Shown here: piece after piece, positions 51,014 to 59,213 of the stretch | Layout of the letters: each line of letters starts with the position of its first letter | How positions within the stretch are numbered: position 1 is the stretch's first letter | Assembly (NCBI GenBank): GCA_002716355.1 | Contig: PBAU01000002.1 | Location: forward strand, 1-64,000 | Direction of reading: 5' to 3' | Source of the DNA: a bacterium | GTDB lineage: Bacteria > UBP7 > UBA6624 | DNA length: 64,000 nt | The notes under the pieces: model-generated | Told to the model about the DNA's origin: nothing | The model's database searches: none | What the model saw: the letters and a program-made list of their open reading frames with translations, nothing else | Program-made: the position numbers and the translations under genes

Positions 51014-53335
51014 ATGGCACGAATAGGTGTTTTTCTTAGCAAAGAGGGAAAAGGTTTAGATCCGCTTAACCTACAAACCATTGCTGACAGATTGGTTGAG
51101 GAAGTGCAGGAGATAAACCATGTTTTTATACATGAAGACCTCAACACAGTTCAAGGTTTGGAAGCAATATCACAAGAGATCAAAAATCAAGATATTGGCT
51201 ATGTTGTTATCGGTTGTGGCTCTATTGATCAAAGGGAAGAGAATATCAGAAAAACATTGAATACAGCTGGCATTAACGAATACCTTTTGGAGGTTGTTAA
51301 TCTTAAAGAAATGGTAGCTAACGTGCATTCAGAAGAGCCCGAGAAAGCCAATGAAAAAGCTTTTCAGCTATTGAAAACAGCAGTTATCAAGGTTGAGCAA
51401 AGTAAACCTTTAGAAAAAACACCAATGAGGGTGGAACAACAAGTTTTAGTTGTTGGCGGCGGTGTTGCAGGCATGACTGCTTCTTTGAGAATTGCAGATG
51501 CTGGCTACAGTGTTGTTTTAGTTGAAAAGTCACCTGCATTAGGTGGAAAAGTTGCCTCTCTCAAAAATCTTTGGCCAAAACTCGAAGAGGCAGATGACTT
51601 AATGAGGAATCTTTCAATCAGTTGTCATCAACATGAAAATATAGTTATTTATGATTATTCAGAAGTTAAATCTATAGACGGAGTTCGTGGGGATTTTGAT
51701 GTTGAAATAGTCAGAAAACCAAGATTTGTTCAAAGTCAAAAAATTGTAAATTTTGAAAAAATTACAGAATCATTAAAAACGGATTTTCCAAATAAGCACA
51801 CCGGAGGCAGGACGGTGAACAAGGTTCTTTATCAACCATACGCAGGCTGTGTCCCACCATTGTTTTTGATAGACCCAGAAAATATAAATCATCCAGATGT
51901 CAAAAAGTTAATCACACTTGTTCCTGATGGAACTGTGAATCAGAACGAAAAGGAAAAAATCGTTCATGAAAAAGCAGGTGCTGTGATTATGGCTTTTGGA
52001 GCTGGGATGATGGATTGTTCTGGCTTAACAAATTTAACTGCTGCAAATAGTGAAAATGTACACAGTGCTAGTGATTTTGAATTTTTGAATTTCAAAAAAG
52101 ACGAAGAAATGTCGTTGTTATGGGTTGCAGATGCAGGAAGCAATGATCCCAAGAACGGTGTTGCTTACGCTTCCGAAGTGCCTTTGATGACCTGTGTCAA
52201 ACAGGCTATTTTTGCTAAAAAAATGTCTAATGGAAAAATTCACACAACAGTTGTTTACTCAGATAGGAGATCCAGAACAAAAGGATATGAAGAATTTATC
52301 AAAACCGCTGAGGAAAAATACCAGGTACAGATGGTTAGAGGCGCTGTTTCAAATGTAACTTCAAAGTCAAACGGGTTGTCTGTCAGCTTGCACGATTTAA
52401 TACAGGGCAAAGAGCAAAAGGTATCAGTTGACAAGGTTGTTTTGGCACAAGAGGTTGTTGCACACGATGATTCACAACATCTAGCAAGTATTGTTGATAT
52501 AGGTCGTGACGAAACAGGCTTTCTTGCTGAAACCCATCCTTCTCTGGAGCCATGTTCAACCAGTAATTCTGGAGTTTTTGTTTGTGGAGACTGTGCGTCT
52601 CCCGGTGATATCAGAGCTGCTGTTTTGACAGCTGAATCAGCAGTTGCTAAAGCTATGGCCGTTTTGGCCCAAAAAACAAGTGAGCCCTACAGGTTAAAAC
52701 AAAAAGATGAGCAACTTGCACGATTTGATGCTCCAGCAAAAGAGGTTTCTCCTGAGAGCTTTCAAACAAATGATGAAGGTGGCATGAATTACACAAGATT
52801 AAATAATGTTTTTGGTAAAACTGAAAGCGGTGTGTCCATACCAGCCTCACCAACCAGAAACATTGAACTTGCTGGTTGGGAGCTTTCTAAGTCAATTGCA
52901 GAAATTGAAAATATTTGGACAGATGCAAAAAATGACAACTGGGAACCAAGAATAACAGGATTTGCATCACAGTATGGTGGTTATCCACTTTTGGAAACAC
53001 TTGGAAGAGAGGAGGTTTCTTATTCATCTTGTTTTAGATTTCTGAGAGTGCGCTCAACAGCACATCTGGATCCACTCCTTGTCCTCAAAAGCTTCTTTAA
53101 TGGTGCAGATGGTGTGTTTATTATTGGTGGACCTTTAGGCAAAGGCAAGTTTCACAACGACAACTACCTTGCAAAAAGAAGATTTAAAGCATTAGAAGGG
53201 GTGCTTGATGCTGGTGGGATTGAGCCAGATAGAGTCAAGATTTTATTTGTAGATTCTCACCAAATTGATGAAGTTGCTGATCAGTTGCAAAAATTCCATA
53301 ATGCTGTCTCTAGCTTAGGCCCTTTAGGTATTTGA
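51014..53335 (+). CDS. HdrA-MvhD-like fusion protein lacking iron-sulfur ligand cysteines
   Basis: The domain order follows heterodisulfide reductase subunit A fused to an MvhD/FlpD-type C terminus. The FAD site is preserved: VLVVGGGVAGMTASLRIADAG (144-164), VVLVEKSPALGGKVA, and a second FAD motif near SGVFVCGDCASPGDIRAAV. The cluster sites are gone. The N-terminal RIGVFxCHCG is RIGVFLSKEG (3-12), and the FPTxDCxxC region is LWPKLEEADDLMRNL (186-200). The ferredoxin CTGCGxC is KIVNFEKITESL (243-254), and the second ferredoxin region (~575-610) has no Cys. In the MvhD part C-x-W-C-S-Y is FASQYGGY (650-657), and GCHPGDCHY is GGPLGKGKFH (705-714). Only 9 Cys remain in 773 residues, and just one pair (C524, C527) is close together, not at a known cluster site. 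Confidence 0.82.
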   Translation: MARIGVFLSKEGKGLDPLNLQTIADRLVEEVQEINHVFIHEDLNTVQGLEAISQEIKNQDIGYVVIGCGSIDQREENIRKTLNTAGINEYLLEVVNLKEMVANVHSEEPEKANEKAFQLLKTAVIKVEQSKPLEKTPMRVEQQVLVVGGGVAGMTASLRIADAGYSVVLVEKSPALGGKVASLKNLWPKLEEADDLMRNLSISCHQHENIVIYDYSEVKSIDGVRGDFDVEIVRKPRFVQSQKIVNFEKITESLKTDFPNKHTGGRTVNKVLYQPYAGCVPPLFLIDPENINHPDVKKLITLVPDGTVNQNEKEKIVHEKAGAVIMAFGAGMMDCSGLTNLTAANSENVHSASDFEFLNFKKDEEMSLLWVADAGSNDPKNGVAYASEVPLMTCVKQAIFAKKMSNGKIHTTVVYSDRRSRTKGYEEFIKTAEEKYQVQMVRGAVSNVTSKSNGLSVSLHDLIQGKEQKVSVDKVVLAQEVVAHDDSQHLASIVDIGRDETGFLAETHPSLEPCSTSNSGVFVCGDCASPGDIRAAVLTAESAVAKAMAVLAQKTSEPYRLKQKDEQLARFDAPAKEVSPESFQTNDEGGMNYTRLNNVFGKTESGVSIPASPTRNIELAGWELSKSIAEIENIWTDAKNDNWEPRITGFASQYGGYPLLETLGREEVSYSSCFRFLRVRSTAHLDPLLVLKSFFNGADGVFIIGGPLGKGKFHNDNYLAKRRFKALEGVLDAGGIEPDRVKILFVDSHQIDEVADQLQKFHNAVSSLGPLGI

Positions 53336-53338
53336 AAC

Positions 53339-54232
53339 ATGAATGAAATGAGAATAACAATCCAACGAGAAGCCAGAAGGCTTTTACAGCTGCAAAAAGT
53401 CAGCGTTGTTATAGGTTATGAGGTTGGTCCATACCCTGGCACGACCGCTCCCTGTTTCGCTTTCACCCCAGATGACGCTCAAAGAATTGTTTTCAATAGC
53501 TTTTCGTCTATCAATTTAGCCGTTTATCTTCCAGGCATTACTGGAAATGTTGGCATAGTGGCCACACCTGCAACTGTAAGATCCATCAAAGAGCTCGAAA
53601 AAGACGGCTTGGTGAATCGTAAAAATCTGCATATTATTGGTGTGAAATTTCCAGGAATATTAGATCCTCGACATTTAAATGTTGACAGAGAGAACGAAAA
53701 TACGTTATCAGTCAATGAGCATCCAGAAGCTTTATGGGAGTGGGCACTTCATGATCTTTACGAGGAGCCAGAAGATTATGACATACTTGTTGAGCCCAGG
53801 TGGATGAATGACCTCAGTAAAGCCGGCAAACTAAAAAAACCCACCCCAAACCGTACCAGCGTTGAAAGGTTAGAGCAGATGACTCATCACGAAAGAAGGC
53901 TATACTGGATGAGTTATTTTGAAAAACATAGGCATTCAGACCATAATAAAAATTTATTTCCTTCCACTTATGCGGGAGGAGACCATTTAGAAAAGTTTAA
54001 ATATATCAAATCTGCATATAGCTCGAACGAGCTTTTTTACGAACATCTTTCATGGGTTTACCAATCGATGGGTCGAGCTTCTGGCTTCGATCTCTCAGAC
54101 CTTACAGAGGACATGAATCAAATACCCCTTTCAACAATTCGAGCTTGGGCTGCTAGAGAGTTTAGAAAAAATTTTAATTACAGGCCAGGTGGGGAAGAGC
54201 CAAATCCATTACTGAAAAAGGAAAACATATAA
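53339..54232 (+). CDS. FrhB/HdrB-associated iron-sulfur protein homologue with all ligands lost
   Basis: The fold pattern is that of the FrhB-like dicluster subunits beside HdrA in anaerobes: RRLLQLQKVSVVIGYEVG, VRSIKELEKDGLVNRKNLHI, and VERLEQMTHHERRLYWMSYF just before the first cluster. Where those have RCxRCYACRNACPLCYC, this one has KHRHSDHNKNLFPSTYA (196-212). Where they have GRCVDCGACERACPxGIPL, it has GRASGFDLSDLTEDMNQIPL (245-264). GVPCxGM is GVKFPGI. One Cys (C39) remains in 297 residues. The gene is intact and starts 3 bases after the HdrA-like stop. Confidence 0.75.
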   Translation: MNEMRITIQREARRLLQLQKVSVVIGYEVGPYPGTTAPCFAFTPDDAQRIVFNSFSSINLAVYLPGITGNVGIVATPATVRSIKELEKDGLVNRKNLHIIGVKFPGILDPRHLNVDRENENTLSVNEHPEALWEWALHDLYEEPEDYDILVEPRWMNDLSKAGKLKKPTPNRTSVERLEQMTHHERRLYWMSYFEKHRHSDHNKNLFPSTYAGGDHLEKFKYIKSAYSSNELFYEHLSWVYQSMGRASGFDLSDLTEDMNQIPLSTIRAWAAREFRKNFNYRPGGEEPNPLLKKENI

Positions 54233-54233
54233 C

Positions 54234-55256
54234 ATGAGCGACTATATTTTGTCAAAAGCTAAATTGAAATATTGGTTAGAGGATGTCAGAAAACGAAATG
54301 AACTATGGGCACCCGTTGGATCCAAAGGCGCTGTAAGTTATTTGAAAAATCCAAAAGGTGAAAATGTTGCAACAGATTTTACAAATAGTTTGGATTGTCC
54401 AAAGTATATATTTTGCCCACAGCAAGATGCCATATGCAACTATGAGATACAAGGAAGAGGCAAGGTTGCTATTGAGGAAGTTGAGCTCGATGTGACTCCT
54501 AGAGTTGTATTTGGCTTACGGCCACCAGACATTAGAGGCATCGAAATTCTCGATGCTTACCTGTTGAAAGATCAAATTGATCGGAGATACGAGGCAAGGC
54601 GAAAAAATACAATAAATATTTGTCTTGGTTACCATAACCCACCTCCTTGCTGTTTCGCAGAGTCTGTAGGTGTCGATCTTTTTCCCAAGAGTGGCTCTGA
54701 CATTTTGTTAACTGATATTGGTAGGAGTTATTATGTTGAAACACTTTCTGAAAAAGGAGATAGCCTGATCTCGGAACATTTCAATGAAGCTGATGATATT
54801 GTTCGAAATGAAGCCTGGGATATACAGAAGGGAAGTGAAGGAAAAACAAATTTTGATTTAAATTTGAATCGTTGGCAGGATTTCACTGATACTGAAATTT
54901 ACACTTTGCCGTATTGGGATGAAATTTATTTGGGCATTATTGCTGATTCTGTCGCAACCAGGTATTTTTACTCAGGAACTTATTTTAAGATTGTTGATGT
55001 TAACAGTGGAAACAAGGGCACAAGGTATAAAACCTGGACAACAATGTATTCTCCAGGCTTTTCAACATTGGCAAATGGTTATGACTACAAGCCAAGCCTC
55101 AAGGAAAAATTTAAAGATTGGATATTAGAAATGTTTCATTTTTTTCCAAAAAGACATGGTTTTATTGGCTGTTCAGGTGCGCACAGGTGCATTGCAGGCA
55201 TGACCACCAAGCATGACCTGAGAAAAATTATTTCTAATGTGGACTTTGGAATATGA
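54234..55256 (+). CDS. HydB / anaerobic sulfite reductase A-like protein, cluster ligands mostly lost
   Basis: This resembles the 4Fe-4S dicluster beta subunits of sulfhydrogenase and AsrA (~340 residues). GIRPCDARAI is GLRPPDIRGI (94-103), and the ITEKGxxLL-type block is ETLSEKGDSLI (169-179). The first ferredoxin, CLGCGxCTxVCPTCYCFDI, is YLGIIADSVATRYFYSGTYF (232-251) with no Cys. RxWDSCMFPxF is KTWTTMYSPGF. The second ferredoxin keeps two of four ligands: GCSGAHRCIAGMTTKHDL (312-329), with C313 and C319. The length is conserved at 340. It is one base from the previous stop, and its stop overlaps the next ATG. Confidence 0.75.
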   Translation: MSDYILSKAKLKYWLEDVRKRNELWAPVGSKGAVSYLKNPKGENVATDFTNSLDCPKYIFCPQQDAICNYEIQGRGKVAIEEVELDVTPRVVFGLRPPDIRGIEILDAYLLKDQIDRRYEARRKNTINICLGYHNPPPCCFAESVGVDLFPKSGSDILLTDIGRSYYVETLSEKGDSLISEHFNEADDIVRNEAWDIQKGSEGKTNFDLNLNRWQDFTDTEIYTLPYWDEIYLGIIADSVATRYFYSGTYFKIVDVNSGNKGTRYKTWTTMYSPGFSTLANGYDYKPSLKEKFKDWILEMFHFFPKRHGFIGCSGAHRCIAGMTTKHDLRKIISNVDFGI

Positions 55257-56029
55257 ATTTAGTACCAAAGATAGCAAATATAAAAAATACAGAACGGGAT
55301 GGTCGTTTAGGGTCAATATCATTTGATTTTGATGGGGACCTGAAGGCCGGACAGGTTTTCAAGATAGGGACCTTTGGAAAAGGAGAAACAACTGCTTGGG
55401 TCATAGATGCGGAAGATAAAACCGTAACCGTTTCGTTTCTGGATAACAACCCTGTCACACATAAAATCATGCTCCTTCCCACAGATGAATGCATTACTGT
55501 AAGAGGGCCATTTGGCAATGGTTTTTCACTTTTAGATGAAAGAAATATTTTATTAATTAGTCAAGATGATGGAATATTAAGCCAAAAGAAACTTATTAAT
55601 GATTTGCTCCAAAATGGTAATCAGGTCAGCTTGCTCCACTTCACCTCTTTTCCAAAAGATATATTTATGAGCTCTTCACTTAAAAAAGCTGTATCAGATG
55701 ACTCTCCTATCAATGGTGAAATTATCGATATGACAAAAAAAGGACCACAGGATTTAGATACGTTTATCAAATCTTGCATCAAGGCAAGTTACACCTCCGG
55801 AATAAACGCAGTGGCTCTATCAGGCAATGAGAATTTTCAGCAGTCTGTGTCGAGGGTTCTGGAGAAAACAATGATTAAAGATAAAAGCATACAAATTTTA
55901 TTTAATCGTAATTTTGTTTCAGGAATGGGTTGGTCTAACAAGGATCTTTACGGTACCACAAACATATGGAAAGAAGGGCCAGTATTTACATTAGATCAGG
56001 TTCGAAGATTCCCAGGTGTATTCATTTAA
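55253..56029 (+). CDS. HydG/AsrB-like flavoprotein homologue lacking the [2Fe-2S] ligands
   Basis: This matches the ferredoxin-reductase-like gamma subunits (258 residues, family ~270). GDxVGVRGPYGNGFP is DECITVRGPFGNGF (78-91), and the C-terminal C-D-GPVF-like end is WKEGPVFTLDQV (239-250). The [2Fe-2S] motif CGVGxCGxC...C is VSGMGWSNKDLYGTTNIW (222-239) with no Cys. The FAD motif RxYSxSS is AWVIDA, and the NAD GGxGxAP motif is SQDDGILS, so the flavin and nucleotide sites are also eroded. It shares ATGA with the upstream gene and overlaps the convergent rsmA by 8 bases. Confidence 0.72.
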   Translation: MNLVPKIANIKNTERDGRLGSISFDFDGDLKAGQVFKIGTFGKGETTAWVIDAEDKTVTVSFLDNNPVTHKIMLLPTDECITVRGPFGNGFSLLDERNILLISQDDGILSQKKLINDLLQNGNQVSLLHFTSFPKDIFMSSSLKKAVSDDSPINGEIIDMTKKGPQDLDTFIKSCIKASYTSGINAVALSGNENFQQSVSRVLEKTMIKDKSIQILFNRNFVSGMGWSNKDLYGTTNIWKEGPVFTLDQVRRFPGVFI

Positions 56030-56795
56030 TACTGCTATTTTTTGACAGCATCATTCCTAGTTCAGGATCAATGTCTTCGGCCCGAAAGCCATCAGGTATC
56101 CTTTCCAGCGTGCCATCAGGCACAAAACCCCTCAGTAGCTTTTTGGCATTCTTCCTTCTTTGAGAGAATATTTTTTTATTTAATTGCAAATATTGATATG
56201 AATATTGAAAATCCTCCGTTTTTTCCTTATTCGTTAAGGTGATAATCGCACTGTCAATTTTTGGTTTTGGAAAGAATGCATTTTTTGAAATTTTTTTTTC
56301 AATCTTACATGAATAAAAAAATTGCAATGGCCCAGAAAGAAGACCGTATGATTTAGAGCTGGTTTGAGAGCAGATGCGCTCGGCAACTTCTTTTTGAACG
56401 GTGAATATGGCGTTTTTTATCTTTTCTGGCCATCTTGCAACCAGCCATAAAATTCTCCCTGAAAGATAGTAAGGCAAATTGCCTACCAGCATGCCATTAT
56501 TTTCAGCATTTTCAGGTTGCCATTTTCGAACATCCGTCTCGATGTTGATTGATGGAAATTTGTTTTTTAAAAAGGAATTGAGGTGTTCGTCAACCTCATA
56601 AACAGTTAGTCTATTTCTATAGGATATTTTTTCTGTTAGGAAGCCCAGGCCACCGCCAATTTCAATTGTCCAGTCACTTTCTTTTTCTTTAATTATGTTT
56701 GACAAAAAATCAAGATTTGACTTATTTGTCATGAAGTTTTGACCACGATGTTTTTTGGGTGGATGATTACGGAAGTAATCAATCGCTAGCGACAT
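56022..56795 (-). CDS. rsmA: 16S rRNA dimethyladenosine transferase RsmA (KsgA)
   Basis: RsmA dimethylates A1518/A1519 of 16S rRNA. It has HRGQNFMTNKSNLDFL, the SAM motif TIEIGGGLGFLTEKI, the catalytic VGNLPYYLSGRIL (NLPY) and a C-terminal helical domain with FFPKPKIDSAIITL and QRRKNAKKLLRG. The length of 257 residues is normal. Rossmann and NLPY residues are intact. Confidence 0.97.
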   Translation of the reverse strand: MSLAIDYFRNHPPKKHRGQNFMTNKSNLDFLSNIIKEKESDWTIEIGGGLGFLTEKISYRNRLTVYEVDEHLNSFLKNKFPSINIETDVRKWQPENAENNGMLVGNLPYYLSGRILWLVARWPEKIKNAIFTVQKEVAERICSQTSSKSYGLLSGPLQFFYSCKIEKKISKNAFFPKPKIDSAIITLTNKEKTEDFQYSYQYLQLNKKIFSQRRKNAKKLLRGFVPDGTLERIPDGFRAEDIDPELGMMLSKNSSIK

Positions 56796-56819
56796 TAAAC
56801 TTTTTTCAGATTGGCTTAT

Positions 56820-57035
56820 TTAGACTTCCTCGTAGAGGATTAATGCACCCGATACAAACATTGGGGTCCTAACATCATCTTCTTTTGACGCATCCATGGT
56901 TACACTAGAGCCATATTTGATGTCAATAATTTTTACTTTAGATTTGTTTGCCTTTAACCACTCGTTGATTTCTCGATCAAGCGGGGGTGTTCTATAGCTC
57001 CCTAAGCTAGATTCCATAAAATGTTTTACTTTCAT
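56820..57035 (-). CDS. Small soluble protein of unknown function
   Basis: Starting at ATG 57035, this 71-residue protein has LDREINEWLKANKSKVKIID, a strand-like IKYGSSVTM and a hydrophobic C terminus (VSGALILYEEV). This resembles small DUF proteins whose members end in an IIYE strand. No function can be given. It lies 24 bases upstream of rsmA on the same strand. Confidence 0.5.
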   Translation of the reverse strand: MKVKHFMESSLGSYRTPPLDREINEWLKANKSKVKIIDIKYGSSVTMDASKEDDVRTPMFVSGALILYEEV

Positions 57036-57130
57036 AAGCAAATCTTAATTCCAAAAACAAACAAACCTAACCCAAGAACAGCAGATTCAAAAATTAATAT
57101 CTAATTATTCAGATATAAAATTAAAAATAT

Positions 57131-58054
57131 ATGAATCGTTTAAAAAGCATAAATCTACGTTTTTTGTTGATGCCCTTTGTTCTGGCTTTTATTTTTGCTT
57201 TTGAGGATATTGACACTAAAGAGAAGTCAAGCGAGGAGTTATGGGTTGTAAATTTTTTAGCTGAAGGAGTGGTTTTACCACCCGGTCAGATAGATTTGCC
57301 AAAAATAACTATCGATTACACAAAAACTGACCATGCCAAAATTGCTAAGAATCTTTTGGGTGCAGACATAGAGGCAGAAACCTCTGTCGGTTTAACCAGA
57401 GTTATCGATCAGGGTTTTCAAACATATGCAACCGAGGACGGCCGAGAATTATTGGTTTTTCCTCATGGTGGAATCACATTTAACCATCCTTTTGCCGGGG
57501 TGCATGAGTTGTTCCCATTAACCCGCACACAGGCAGAAAGTGTTCTGGATATTTTTAATAACAATTTTAATTATTTTCCAGAAGATGCCTCACTGGTCAA
57601 TACAGGAGAAATTAAACATCCAGAATATCAGTCTTTCAACAACAGTCAAGGATTACCGTTTGGTTACATTTATGAATATGGGCGTTATTTTAAAAATGTT
57701 CTCATTAAAAATGATGTAGTCAGGGCTTTAGTGGTTGGCGGAAGAGTTTGGGAATTTTCATTTTCCTGGGGCGATCAGCCTGTTGAGATTGAAGACACTG
57801 AGGCAACAATAATCCCAGCATGGTCTGCAGTTAAGGATGCCATCGAGTATGCGTATAGGAATTTTTACGCTGGAGAATATTACGCAGATGTATTTGTTAC
57901 CAAGGTTCAACTTGTTTATACTTTTGATGGCCTACAGGAGGCATGGAAAAAGGATGAACCAAAAAGATTAGTTCCGGCATGGGTGGTCCAGATAAATAAA
58001 TCGAATGAAATTATCTTAGAAGCTTTCACCGGTCAAGTTATTCCCATTTATTAA
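57131..58054 (+). CDS. Exported or anchored protein of unknown function
   Basis: The N terminus has one hydrophobic segment (LRFLLMPFVLAFIFAF), probably a signal anchor. The ~280-residue outer part is acidic and beta-rich. The C terminus, LVPAWVVQINKSNEIILEAF followed by TGQVIPIY, resembles the closing strands of PepSY/YycI-like domains, but I cannot assign a family. A TATAAA hexamer lies 11 bases before the ATG, without a Shine-Dalgarno. Its stop overlaps the likely ATT start of glycerate kinase. Confidence 0.6.
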   Translation: MNRLKSINLRFLLMPFVLAFIFAFEDIDTKEKSSEELWVVNFLAEGVVLPPGQIDLPKITIDYTKTDHAKIAKNLLGADIEAETSVGLTRVIDQGFQTYATEDGRELLVFPHGGITFNHPFAGVHELFPLTRTQAESVLDIFNNNFNYFPEDASLVNTGEIKHPEYQSFNNSQGLPFGYIYEYGRYFKNVLIKNDVVRALVVGGRVWEFSFSWGDQPVEIEDTEATIIPAWSAVKDAIEYAYRNFYAGEYYADVFVTKVQLVYTFDGLQEAWKKDEPKRLVPAWVVQINKSNEIILEAFTGQVIPIY

Positions 58055-59213
58055 AAATACAAAGAATTTTTTAATTGCTTTAGATAGCTTTAAGGGAACC
58101 ATGAGTTCCACCGAAGCAGGAGATGTTGTTGCCCAGGCTATACTTCAAAAATACCCTAAATCAAATGTATTTGTTAAGAATTTTGCAGATGGTGGTGAGG
58201 GAACGGCAGATGTCCTGTTGGATTATTTCGATCATGAAGCTCACAAGGTTAAAACCCAAGGTGCCAACGGGAAGGATATTGATGCTTATTGGTATTTTTT
58301 GAAAAAAGAAAAAGTAGCCCTGCTAGAAATGGCTTCAATTGTCGGGATTTCAATGATTCCCAAGTCCGAATTAGATCCAGAGGCTTTAAGCACTTGCGGT
58401 CTTGCTCCAGTTATTATTGACATTCTTGAAAAAGGTATTAGAAAAATCTGGTTTACTGTTGGCGGAACCTCAACGGTTGATGCTGGACTTGGCTTGCTGA
58501 AAGGGATGGGCGTTTCCACACGGGAAGGGACATTTCCTAATTCATTATTAGCAGTAAAGAAAGATATTTTTTTTGATTTTAAAAATTTAGATTCGATGAT
58601 TTCAGATCTTAAAATACACCCAGCAAAAGGCAGCTGTTTGTTTCCTGATGTTTTTTTTGATATAATAGCTGATGTTCGCGCTCCTCTTTTAGGTAAGCGA
58701 GGTGCTGTTTTGGCTTTTGGCAAGCAAAAGGGTGCTACCCCTAAAAATATTCCTATTTTGGAACAAGGGATGGCTGATTTTGCTTGTATGGTTGAAGCCA
58801 AAGTCGAGGACTCGACCTTTTTGCAAACAAAAGGTTTGGGTGCTGCTGGCGGCATCGCTCTTGGGCTGGCCTTGCTTTTTAACGTGAATATTAAAAATGG
58901 AGCTGATTTTGTTATTGACAAAATGGGGCTCAGGGACGAGATGAGTAATTTTGATTTTGTGATAACAGGAGAGGGACAGTTTAACTCTCAAACCAAACAA
59001 GGGAAAGGGCCATGGTCTATTGCATCACTAGCTGTAAGTAATAGCACCCCAGTTTTGATTATTAGTGGTTTGAAAATTAAAGAAAGAAACAAAACAAAAG
59101 ATTTTTCTTTCTTGGAGGTTTCTCAGACAGTCCCAAGAAACAAAAAAGAGGCACAATTAAATCTTTTCCAAGCTATGAGTGGATGGCTTGATGATAATGA
59201 GGTGAAAAAATGA
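58050..59213 (+). CDS. Glycerate kinase (type 1, GarK/GlxK-like), probable ATT start
   Basis: This enzyme phosphorylates D-glycerate. The conserved N terminus FLIALDSFKGTMSSTEAGDV, FADGGEGTADVLLDYF, FTVGGTSTVDAGLGLLKGMG and FVITGEGQFNSQTKQGKGP are family blocks. ATG 58101 would remove the essential first strand and the DSFKG motif. In the open frame between the TAG at 58017 and 58101 there is no ATG, GTG or TTG. ATT at 58050, overlapping the upstream stop, is the best start (ATT 58074 is the alternative). The length is then about 387 residues, as usual for the family. Confidence 0.88.
   Translation: MKNTKNFLIALDSFKGTMSSTEAGDVVAQAILQKYPKSNVFVKNFADGGEGTADVLLDYFDHEAHKVKTQGANGKDIDAYWYFLKKEKVALLEMASIVGISMIPKSELDPEALSTCGLAPVIIDILEKGIRKIWFTVGGTSTVDAGLGLLKGMGVSTREGTFPNSLLAVKKDIFFDFKNLDSMISDLKIHPAKGSCLFPDVFFDIIADVRAPLLGKRGAVLAFGKQKGATPKNIPILEQGMADFACMVEAKVEDSTFLQTKGLGAAGGIALGLALLFNVNIKNGADFVIDKMGLRDEMSNFDFVITGEGQFNSQTKQGKGPWSIASLAVSNSTPVLIISGLKIKERNKTKDFSFLEVSQTVPRNKKEAQLNLFQAMSGWLDDNEVKK

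Noticed and set aside
51014-56029. Hdr-like operon as a decaying pseudogene set
   Set aside because: All four frames are full length, overlap neatly, keep family fold motifs and have a strong Shine-Dalgarno. Random decay would not remove mainly cluster cysteines while sparing the rest.
58286-58921. 211-residue minus-strand ORF opposite glycerate kinase
   Set aside because: Shadow frame: Ser/Pro/Lys-rich with no motif, while the plus strand is an unambiguous kinase.
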